Shown here piece after piece: positions 20,162-27,823 of a DNA stretch of 64,000 bases. Under the pieces are notes generated by a model. The model saw nothing but the letters and a program-made list of their open reading frames with translations. It was not told the DNA's origin and did not search any database. The DNA comes from Bacteroidales bacterium UBA1181 (GTDB lineage: Bacteria > Bacteroidota > Bacteroidia > Bacteroidales > Paludibacteraceae). The stretch spans positions 231,140 through 295,139 of the forward strand of contig DBYR01000013.1 in assembly GCA_002310215.1 (NCBI GenBank). The letters are read 5' to 3'. The position numbers and the translations under genes were made by a program. Numbering within the stretch: position 1 is the first letter of the stretch; each line of letters starts with the position of its first letter.

Positions 20162-22219
20162 ATGAACAACACACTTACACACATGAGGAAATGGAGCGCA
20201 CTACTTCTGATCCTCCTCCTCTCCTCCCACAATGCGTTGGCTGACAACCCGATTGTCCGCTACACCTACACTCCCGACCCCGCACCAGTGGTCTTCGGTG
20301 ACACCTGCTATGTCTACACCGGCCACGACGAGGATGGGGCGGAATACTTCGAGATGAACGAATGGCAATGCTTCTGGACGACCGACATGGCCAACTGGAC
20401 CCCAAGGGGCATCATCATGCGCTACACCGACTTCAAGTGGAGCACGGGCGAGGCGTGGGCTTCGCAATGCATCAGGAGAAACGGTAAGTACTACTTCTAC
20501 GTCACCGCCGTGAACAATGCGCGGTGCATCGGCGTGGGCGTCGCGGACAACCCCGGCGGTCCCTTCAAGGACCCTCTCGGGAAACCGCTCTGCGGACCGA
20601 TCAACTGGGAACACATCGACCCAACCGTCTTCATCGACGAGGATGGCCAGGCGTACCTCTACTTCGGCAACCCGAGCGCCTACTACGTGAAACTGAACGA
20701 GGACATGACCTCCTACTCGGGCTCCATCCAAAAGACCAATATGAGCTCCGGCTTCGGACCGAACGGCTCCATCTACACGGAAGGCCCTTGGTTCTACCGC
20801 CGCAACGGACTCTACTACCTCCTCTATGCGGCATCCGGCATACCGGAGGATATCGCCTACTCCACCAGCAATGGCCCGACAGGCCCTTGGACCTACCGCG
20901 GGAAGATCATGTCGAACAGCGAAAGCAACCTCGCCTTCACCAACCACTGCGGCGTGGTGGACTTTAAAGGTCACTCCTACTTCTTCTACCACAACCAATC
21001 CCTCAGCCGCAACGGATTCAACCGATCCACCTGCGTCGAGGAGTTCACCTACAATGCGGACGGCACCTTCCCTACCATCCATGTCTCAAACCAGGGCCCG
21101 AAGCCTATCGCCTACCTCAATCCCTACAAGCGGGTGGAGGGCGAAACCATGGCCTACGAGGAGGGCTTGAAGATTCAGGAGAACAGCGTATGCTCCAACA
21201 AGATATGCCTCGGCTATATCTCCAAAAACAGCTTCACCAAGGTGGCCAACGTCAACTTCGGAGCGGGCGGCGCCACTTCCGTGACCGTCAACGCCAGCAG
21301 TAACAGCAGCAGCGGCGGGAAGGTGGAGTTCCACCTCGACGGCAAAAACGGCGACCTCATCGCCTCCGTGGGAATCTCTTCAACGGGCGGATGGGACACG
21401 TTCAAGGACTTCGAGGCGGAGGTGACAGGCGCCACGGGCGTGCATGACCTCTACATCGTCTTCAAAGGGGATTCGGACTACCCTTGCAACGTGGACTACT
21501 GGCAATTCTTCGGCGACGGCTCTGAAGAGGAACTGGAGGAGATCGCGGAGGAGAAGCAAACGCCGTTCCATGGAACACCAGCCTCTATCCCTGGCAAAAT
21601 CGAGGCGGAGGACTATGACCTCGGCGGCGAAGGAAAAGCTTACCACGACGAAAGCTCAGCGAACGAAGGCGGCGCCTACCGCAAGGACAATGTGGACATC
21701 GAAGAAACCTCCGCTTCCAACTATGTCGTGGGCTATAACATCAAGGGAGAATGGCTCGAATATACGGTCGACGTGAAGGAGAGCGCCGTGTATGATTGGA
21801 CCGCCCGCGTCTCCTCCACCTTCGAGGAGTCCGGCTTCCGCCTCTACCTCGACGACAAGGAGATCACAGACCGCATCACCGTGCCGCAAGGCGAGGAGTG
21901 GTCCGACTATACCCTCATCAAGGGCAAGACGAAGGAACTCGCGGCTGGCGAACATATCCTGAAATTGGCGGTGGAGAGCTCCTACTTCAACATCGACTAC
22001 ATCGAGTTCAAGGAAGAAAACACGACAGGCATCAACGACATCCACCTTGCATCGGAGATCCAGCCAGGACATTACAGCCTATACGACGTCACCGGCGAGC
22101 TAATCAGACACATCCAGCTGCCGAAGGATGCCTCCATCCTTGACAAAAAGAATCTCGAACATGGAGTCTATATCCTCGTCTCCGATAAGACCGGGGAACA
22201 CTATAAACTCACAAAGTAA
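20162..22219 (+). CDS. Secreted GH43 glycosidase with two CBM6 modules and a T9SS-like tail
   Basis: Domains in order: signal peptide (to about residue 28), GH43 five-bladed propeller (about 30-315), CBM6 (about 325-460), CBM6 (about 475-618) and a T9SS-like C-terminal domain (about 622-685). The three GH43 acidic residues are visible: Asp in YTPDPAPVVFGD (base), Asp in HIDPTVFIDEDG, and Glu in YTEGPW (acid). GH43 enzymes remove arabinose or xylose from hemicellulose, often as arabinofuranosidase or beta-xylosidase; the exact specificity is not clear here. The CBM6 modules (GKIEAEDYD...GEWLEYTVDV) should bind xylan or cellulose. The end (HGVYILVSDKTGEHYKLTK) resembles T9SS type A signals, so the enzyme is probably surface-attached or secreted. 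ATG 20183 is an alternative start. Confidence 0.88.
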   Translation: MNNTLTHMRKWSALLLILLLSSHNALADNPIVRYTYTPDPAPVVFGDTCYVYTGHDEDGAEYFEMNEWQCFWTTDMANWTPRGIIMRYTDFKWSTGEAWASQCIRRNGKYYFYVTAVNNARCIGVGVADNPGGPFKDPLGKPLCGPINWEHIDPTVFIDEDGQAYLYFGNPSAYYVKLNEDMTSYSGSIQKTNMSSGFGPNGSIYTEGPWFYRRNGLYYLLYAASGIPEDIAYSTSNGPTGPWTYRGKIMSNSESNLAFTNHCGVVDFKGHSYFFYHNQSLSRNGFNRSTCVEEFTYNADGTFPTIHVSNQGPKPIAYLNPYKRVEGETMAYEEGLKIQENSVCSNKICLGYISKNSFTKVANVNFGAGGATSVTVNASSNSSSGGKVEFHLDGKNGDLIASVGISSTGGWDTFKDFEAEVTGATGVHDLYIVFKGDSDYPCNVDYWQFFGDGSEEELEEIAEEKQTPFHGTPASIPGKIEAEDYDLGGEGKAYHDESSANEGGAYRKDNVDIEETSASNYVVGYNIKGEWLEYTVDVKESAVYDWTARVSSTFEESGFRLYLDDKEITDRITVPQGEEWSDYTLIKGKTKELAAGEHILKLAVESSYFNIDYIEFKEENTTGINDIHLASEIQPGHYSLYDVTGELIRHIQLPKDASILDKKNLEHGVYILVSDKTGEHYKLTK

Positions 22220-22261
22220 CCATTAAGCAAATAATACTTTTCTTTTACCAACTACAAAAGC

Positions 22262-22300
22262 AAGCGGGGCTGTCTCGACGTGACAACCCCGCTTAACTGT
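22262..22300 (+). terminator. Terminator after the GH43 gene
   Basis: AAGCGGGG (22262-22269) pairs with CCCCGCTT (22287-22294), with an inner TGTC/GACA extension, followed by a T tract. The arm GCGGGGCTGTC recurs in the argC terminator at 40499. Confidence 0.85.
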
Positions 22301-22309
22301 TTTTTCCAT

Positions 22310-22341
22310 CTTGTGGACAAACAAGGAAATGCTTACATTTG
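22310..22341 (+). promoter_or_regulatory. Promoter of the acyltransferase-3 gene
   Basis: CTTG (22310-22313) and TACATTTG (22334-22341) are 20 bases apart, close to the Bacteroidota consensus. The expected start is near 22348, about 24 bases before the ATG at 22372. A 15-base direct repeat (22311-22325 and 22339-22353) overlaps both promoter boxes. Confidence 0.5.
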
Positions 22342-22353
22342 TGGACGAACAAG
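22311..22353 (+). repeat. 15-base direct repeat over the acyltransferase promoter
   Basis: TTGTGGACaAACAAG at 22311-22325 recurs at 22339-22353 with one mismatch, a 28-base period. The copies cover the -33 box and the end of the -7 box, a placement that suits an operator. Confidence 0.6.
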
Positions 22354-22371
22354 ACACATATCTTTTTACGA

Positions 22372-23505
22372 ATGGGAACAGAGAAGGTTAGATCATCGAA
22401 TTTTGAAACACTAAGGATATTCGCCATGATGTTGATTGTGCTTAACCACTTGTGTCAACATGGCATTTGGTTTAAGCCAGGAAGTGATGTTACAACGAAC
22501 ATGTGCATAGCGAATTGCTTGTTAGGATGGACGGGAGCGGTCGGGAATTGGTTATTTATCATGATTTCCGGATATTTCGTCTCCAAATCGGTTTTTAGCT
22601 GGAAAAAAGTGTTCAAAGTGTGGTTTGAGGTGTTCTTTTACTCTGCCGTGATAGGGCTCATTTTGTATCTCTCCCATACAGCGGTAGTCGGATTTAATAA
22701 TGAAGACTACCCCGAGGTCGGCTTTTGGGAGGCAGCAAAGCCAATGGCGATGATGGATTTAATTCGGTCCTTCATGCCCACCCTTTTCGGGAACAACTGG
22801 TTCGCCTCATCCTATATCCTTTTTTATTGCTTCACCCCTTTCCTGAATGAAAGCCTCAAGGTCCTTGACGAGAAGAAACATCGGAATCTAGTCGTGCTAA
22901 TGGCTATCGTCGGCACTGCTATATATATGATTTATGGACAGGGATTCTTCAAAGAAGGGAATCTATACTATTTCATTTTAGGATATTATGTGGCAAGCTA
23001 CATTAGGTTGCATAATCCACGTGCTCTTTGGAACTCCAGGACCAATTTGCTATGGGCCCTCGTCCTCGTGTCATGCTTTATCCTTTGGATACTTTTCATC
23101 TTGTTTTACAGGAACAAACTATCGTTCATCGACAATCATTACGACCAAGTGTTCTCGTACCCATTTGCGTTCACCCGATTCCCATCCCTACTAACCGCCA
23201 TTTTCATATTCGGGATCTTCAATAACCTGAAGATGGAGAACCGTAAATGGATAAACACGCTGGCGGGCACAGCATTCGGCATATACCTCATACATGAGAA
23301 CTTGTTACTGAATAAAATCATTTGGCACAAGTTCTTCCGCCTCGACTCTTTCGTGGATTCGACGATTCTCCCTGTCTACATGATTTTTGTGGTTGTCTCC
23401 ACATTCTTAGCATGCGCAGGGATAGATTTACTGCGACAACGATTTATTGAAATGCCAATAATGAATCTACTATTCCCTAACCGAAAAAGCCAGTCCAACT
23501 CATAA
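22372..23505 (+). CDS. Acyltransferase family 3 membrane protein (OafA/NolL-like)
   Basis: This 377-residue protein has about ten membrane helices. It begins with the acyltransferase-3 signature: NFETLRIFAMMLIVLNHLCQHG (SS.FE.LRi.am..IV..H), including the conserved His. Related proteins O-acetylate surface polysaccharides, peptidoglycan or other glycans at the inner membrane; the acceptor is unknown. The frame is open to a TTG at 22339, but ATG 22372 places the signature at the N-terminus as in the family. The gene stands alone between terminators and has its own promoter and repeat. It is more AT-rich than the GH43 gene before it. Confidence 0.85.
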   Translation: MGTEKVRSSNFETLRIFAMMLIVLNHLCQHGIWFKPGSDVTTNMCIANCLLGWTGAVGNWLFIMISGYFVSKSVFSWKKVFKVWFEVFFYSAVIGLILYLSHTAVVGFNNEDYPEVGFWEAAKPMAMMDLIRSFMPTLFGNNWFASSYILFYCFTPFLNESLKVLDEKKHRNLVVLMAIVGTAIYMIYGQGFFKEGNLYYFILGYYVASYIRLHNPRALWNSRTNLLWALVLVSCFILWILFILFYRNKLSFIDNHYDQVFSYPFAFTRFPSLLTAIFIFGIFNNLKMENRKWINTLAGTAFGIYLIHENLLLNKIIWHKFFRLDSFVDSTILPVYMIFVVVSTFLACAGIDLLRQRFIEMPIMNLLFPNRKSQSNS

Positions 23506-23637
23506 CATTAGAGATATATTCTTCATTAACAGCAGATAATACTGGAACATTAAATATCCAATGTATCCATATAATTGTTATATTTGCGGTCAAGAGAAGA
23601 ATCATAAATTAAAATTATAAATACTAACAATTAATTA

Positions 23638-25092
23638 ATGCGAACAAGTATGAAACGTTTAGGCATGCTTTCCATTGCAATCATCGCATCGTTGAGCCTT
23701 TTTGCCAACAGTGCTTTTGATCATGCATACTGGGTCATTAAAGATGGTAAGTTTACCAACAACATCAGTTTTAAACCCTACGACGGCGAGAATGAGACAA
23801 CGAAAATTCCCGATAAATTGGTCGAATCGTCAAAAGATGGAGTCGATGCGGTGGAATTCAGGAAATTGACTAAGAGCTATTTGGATCCAAGGATTCTTTT
23901 CGATGAGAATAACCTGTTGAACATGTCCACCAATTACATCCTGATGATGGAATATATGATTCCGAAAGAACATGCTGGAACAAAGTTGATCGCGGGAAAC
24001 AAGCCATTGTTTATCATCGGACTCGCACAAACAGAGGATTCTCTGAGCATCGGCAACGGCGCACCTGCGTGTGGTAGTGTCGTATATATCGATGCAAAAT
24101 GGGGTAAGACCAACGAATGGGTGTCAACCTACAAATACATATTCGCCAACCCATCCGTTAATACTATCCATGGTTTACTCTTTAGCTATGCGCGCGAGTA
24201 TCTAATTGGAGATATGAGTGTATTCCCTTATATCAAAAACCTCTGTTTCATTCCAACGGCAGACAATGTAAAACCATTCTACGCTGAGAACTTCACATTC
24301 GCAGATGATGATATCGGACACTTCTACGGAGAGTCTTATAATATATTTGGTCCAGGCAAAAAGCAAAACGATAGAATAACGGACAAAATCTTCAATGGAG
24401 GTATTAAACCTGTTGTCACCGAGAATGACATAAACAGAAAATCATATTTGCGTACATTCAGAAACTTTATTCCTGACGAGTTAGGCGATTCAGACGGTTC
24501 AGGTTATATCGATTGCGAAATACTCCAAGCATTACGCATTGATGCCGATTCCATAAGAGACTCCATTGTCATACCAGGCATTCAATTACCTGCCGGAATC
24601 TCCAAAATCTATTCTGAAATGTTGGTGAAGAAATTCTACGCATACGATGATGTTAACGTAGTTGACCCTCTTTATCCATCTGTAGAGAACAAGGATATGC
24701 CTATTAAATACAGATTCAACACAGGCGAGATCATAGACGTGGCGAAAGACACCATGAAACTGCTTTGGACAAAATACAAAGGCGAGGTGGATGTCCCTGC
24801 TGGAGCGACTTCCGTAGATTTGGTCTTCTCCCCAATGGCTTGCGCCTACTTGGTGGATGAGATCATATTATCTTCCGCCACTTTCGTCGACGTGAAAGAT
24901 GTATTGGCTGAGAACAATGACTTTGAAATCATTTCCTACGTAGATGCTAATGGCAATATCATTGTATTAAACGGTGAGTTACAAGCCGTATACAACATGA
25001 ACGGACAGATTGCCAACATCAACGACAAGGTGGTTGTTATCTTAGTGAAAAACGAGGAAGGCAAAATGGCCTCGAAGATTGTCATAAGATAA
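23638..25092 (+). CDS. Secreted protein of unknown function with a T9SS-like C-terminus
   Basis: The 484-residue protein has a signal peptide (ATG 23638, or ATG 23650 at MKRLGML...) cleaved near residue 27. The central part contains DELGDSDGSGYIDCE, which looks like a dockerin- or EF-hand-like calcium loop (DxDxSGxID). The last 60 residues (YVDANGNIIVLNGELQAVYNMNGQ...) match the shape of T9SS type A sorting domains. I recognise no catalytic domain. A TATATTTG element at 23579-23586 could be its -7 box. A strong terminator follows at 25116-25152. It is a single-gene unit between an acyltransferase and a cellulase; a role in fibre binding is only a guess. Confidence 0.65.
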   Translation: MRTSMKRLGMLSIAIIASLSLFANSAFDHAYWVIKDGKFTNNISFKPYDGENETTKIPDKLVESSKDGVDAVEFRKLTKSYLDPRILFDENNLLNMSTNYILMMEYMIPKEHAGTKLIAGNKPLFIIGLAQTEDSLSIGNGAPACGSVVYIDAKWGKTNEWVSTYKYIFANPSVNTIHGLLFSYAREYLIGDMSVFPYIKNLCFIPTADNVKPFYAENFTFADDDIGHFYGESYNIFGPGKKQNDRITDKIFNGGIKPVVTENDINRKSYLRTFRNFIPDELGDSDGSGYIDCEILQALRIDADSIRDSIVIPGIQLPAGISKIYSEMLVKKFYAYDDVNVVDPLYPSVENKDMPIKYRFNTGEIIDVAKDTMKLLWTKYKGEVDVPAGATSVDLVFSPMACAYLVDEIILSSATFVDVKDVLAENNDFEIISYVDANGNIIVLNGELQAVYNMNGQIANINDKVVVILVKNEEGKMASKIVIR

Positions 25093-25115
25093 ACACAGTA
25101 CATAGAAATACAGAC

Positions 25116-25152
25116 GGGGCTGCGTTTCACCATGGAACGCAGCCCCTCTTTT
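25116..25152 (+). terminator. Strong terminator after the 484-residue secreted protein
   Basis: An 11-bp perfect stem (GGGGCTGCGTT 25116-25126 with AACGCAGCCCC 25136-25146) is followed by TCTTTTT. Confidence 0.9.
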
Positions 25153-25585
25153 TATGCGGAGAGACCTACCTGTGCAGCCCTTTCTTTCTGACTATCGCAT
25201 ATACCATTGCACAGTCCCTGGATATGGCTGCAAAAGATTAGCCATACAAAACCCTCAGGCCCTCGTACAACGAGTTTTATTATATGCCGGTACACATCCG
25301 CAAAAACGTCCACGAAGCGATTTATAGAGGATTATATGTTACTATAAGGACTACCCATGGAGGAGGATAGGGACATGCCATTGCACACGTTTGGCCGTAG
25401 GATTTCCCCTTCAATAGAGAAACACGAACCACTCCTAACCATTTCCTTTCCATCAAATAACATCTACATAAACCCGCCGTGAGGAATTGTCCCTCTCTGG
25501 AATCAAATACGACATAGACATTCCCCTTCTATATCCAAGTCCATTACCCCGTATCATATCCAAAGGGAACGTGGGGGTATGAAAA
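25153..25585. other. Gene-free stretch
   Basis: About 430 bases lie between two convergent units, each with its own terminator. I see no ORF with coding character, no long inverted repeat and no RNA-like structure here. Confidence 0.5.
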
Positions 25586-25611
25586 GGGCTGAATCCAAGT
25601 GGATCCAGCCC
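25582..25611 (-). terminator. Terminator of the GH5 gene
   Basis: GGGCTGAATCC (25586-25596) pairs with GGATCCAGCCC (25601-25611) with one mismatch. On the minus strand it is followed by TTTTC. It lies 26 bases beyond the stop of the cellulase gene. Confidence 0.8.
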
Positions 25612-25636
25612 CCTTCAAAAATATGCTAATCAATTG

Positions 25637-27550
25637 TTATTTCACGATCAACTTTTGTGTGGAAACACCTTTCTCGCTTTCAATTGACACAACGTATACG
25701 CCAGAAGCCAAGTTCAAATTCAATTGAGCGATTTTACCTGCCGCAACATTGTTGGAATATACACATGCACCTTGAGCATTGAGGATCTTCACATCAGAAT
25801 CGGCACCTACCGTCAAGTTGAAAGAACCATTCTCGGAAGGATTTGGCCACAATGCGATTTGCTCGTCGCGAATCAAACTCAAAGAAGAGTGGTCTTGACC
25901 CTTGATCTTGAATGAACCCAAACCTGAGAAGGAGGTCATAAACGCGAAGGAAATCGTGTGTTTTCCCGGCTTGTCGAAGTGAATGAGGTGCTTAATACTT
26001 TCGTTGTATTCTGAATAAGGAGTTACCCAACCCCAAGTATTGTAATCATCTTTCTGACCACCCTTACATGGAGGCAAATACAAAGCTTGGTATCTGGTTG
26101 GCTTTCCCTCCTCGTCAACTAAACCAGGTTTGCCATCTACAGCGATCGCGAACGTGTTATAGTCTGGATGGTTACATGCATACGCCTCGAACTCGTAATC
26201 ACCTGCATATTGAACCTCAATGGTGTATGTTACCCATTCACCATTTCCGATGTAACCCAAAGTCTTGTATGCGTTCTCCTTGTCATTCTTGTCTGAATAA
26301 CCTATATCGAAGAACTCGTCAGATGCACGGAATCCGTCCTCCTTACCTGCGTCACCCGCATTACATGGGTGCTCGTTATTCTTGTTGTTGTTAGGGCAAG
26401 CCCAATCCTCATCATAGTCGAAATAAGCATTGTCTTGTCCACCCTTGTCGTATGCTCCTAAATCAAGGTAAAAGTCATTCTCTCCATCAAATACCTGTGC
26501 TGACTCGTAAGGAGTGGTCTCACAGAATTTGAAGTTGTCGCCCTTCTTCAACTGTTTTCTGATGTAGTTACCAGACTCAGAGAAGCTCAAGCCTCCATAA
26601 CCACCGCCAGTGAAAGTTCCGGATGACTCACCCTTATCAGACCAGCTCCAGTTTGCCCAGCTAATGATCTGACCTCCAAGGTTCTTTCCGTTCGCAACCA
26701 AAAGCATGTGGTCACCAGCCTTGGTATCAACGCCAGAGTCTCCAGTGTGGCTGGAAAGACCCCACTCAGTGATGAACACTGGAACGAATGCTGCGGCACC
26801 AGAAAGGATACCCAAGTATCTCTGTTGGTCTGCTGCATAGTGGTGGAAGCTATACATGATCTGCAATCCCTTGAAGCTATCCTTTATCTCGATAGGATCT
26901 TGGAATGCTCTTGTGACATCTTGGTCCCACTGAGGAGTACCTACCATCACAACAGCGTCAGGATCACCCTCTCCAATGATTGGGAGCACTTTCTGTGCAT
27001 ATTCTTTAATCCAATCCCATACATAGTCGAACTCTGCAGGTGCACCTTCAACGTCATCGTTTGGCTCGTTACAGATCTCCCACAACACGTGTGTGTAGCC
27101 CTTGCTTTTTACGTGTGAAATCATATCTCTAAAGAAATCACCATAACCTCCGTAACCTCCATCATTTGGGTTACCTGGCTTCAGGATGTGCCAGTCAACC
27201 AAACAATACATACCAAGTTCAGCCGTATAATCAATACAATTCTTCACCCATTGCTTGTCCACGCCAGAACCCTCTGTTACGTATTGAGCGATACGGGCAA
27301 TGTTAGCGCCCTCGTTCTTCATCTTCTCAAAGTCGCCTTTGTCGTTGTAGCACTCCATGAACCATGATCCATGAGTACTCCAACCTCTCAACTGAATTGG
27401 TTCACCAGACTGTGAGCACAACTGATTACCCACCAATTTCAAACGACCCCACTCTTTAATGTAGTTGTTATTCCTTGGATTGGAATAATCTAACGCATTT
27501 CCCTGCAGGAACATAAGTAACAGAGAAACTAAAGTTAAAAGTTTTTTCAT
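25637..27550 (-). CDS. Secreted GH5 endoglucanase with carbohydrate-binding and T9SS domains
   Basis: Domains in order: signal peptide (to about residue 20), GH5 (beta/alpha)8 barrel (about 35-330), a CBM6-like beta-sandwich (about 345-555, with GNGEWVTYTIEVQYAGDYEFEAYA) and a T9SS type A domain (about 565-637, ending STQKLIVK). Both catalytic glutamates are present: the acid/base in WEICNEPND and the nucleophile in FITEWGLSS. The N-terminal LQLRGWSTHG-like and VDWHILKPG segments fit bacterial GH5 endo-beta-1,4-glucanases, which cut cellulose or mixed-linkage glucan chains internally. It is a single gene with its own promoter and terminator and a leader of about 120 bases, which could hold post-transcriptional control. 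The T9SS tail implies surface display. Confidence 0.92.
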   Translation of the reverse strand: MKKLLTLVSLLLMFLQGNALDYSNPRNNNYIKEWGRLKLVGNQLCSQSGEPIQLRGWSTHGSWFMECYNDKGDFEKMKNEGANIARIAQYVTEGSGVDKQWVKNCIDYTAELGMYCLVDWHILKPGNPNDGGYGGYGDFFRDMISHVKSKGYTHVLWEICNEPNDDVEGAPAEFDYVWDWIKEYAQKVLPIIGEGDPDAVVMVGTPQWDQDVTRAFQDPIEIKDSFKGLQIMYSFHHYAADQQRYLGILSGAAAFVPVFITEWGLSSHTGDSGVDTKAGDHMLLVANGKNLGGQIISWANWSWSDKGESSGTFTGGGYGGLSFSESGNYIRKQLKKGDNFKFCETTPYESAQVFDGENDFYLDLGAYDKGGQDNAYFDYDEDWACPNNNKNNEHPCNAGDAGKEDGFRASDEFFDIGYSDKNDKENAYKTLGYIGNGEWVTYTIEVQYAGDYEFEAYACNHPDYNTFAIAVDGKPGLVDEEGKPTRYQALYLPPCKGGQKDDYNTWGWVTPYSEYNESIKHLIHFDKPGKHTISFAFMTSFSGLGSFKIKGQDHSSLSLIRDEQIALWPNPSENGSFNLTVGADSDVKILNAQGACVYSNNVAAGKIAQLNLNLASGVYVVSIESEKGVSTQKLIVK

Positions 27551-27674
27551 GCGATAAAAATTAAAATTATTACTGATTCTGATAACTATTCGTTGCTAAC
27601 TTTATACTAGATACACATCAACAATATATGCCAAATTCATGGTTTTGGAATACGGTCTATGATATCTAAGCGTG

Positions 27675-27707
27675 CAAATTTATAAAAAATAATGTGATAA
27701 CCACAAA
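27675..27707 (-). promoter_or_regulatory. Promoter of the GH5 gene
   Basis: On the minus strand TTTG (27704-27707) is 21 bases before TAAATTTG (27675-27682), a full match to the Bacteroidota consensus. The transcript should begin near 27669, leaving an unusually long leader to the ATG at 27550. Confidence 0.6.
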
Positions 27708-27823
27708 AAAAAACGTTTTTGTGCCATTTCGATGCATGTTTTTTCGTATGGGATTACTCCATTAGCGGTTCCACCAGCTAACGGACTATATTACAGCGAT
27801 ATATAACGACATGAGGAATACCC

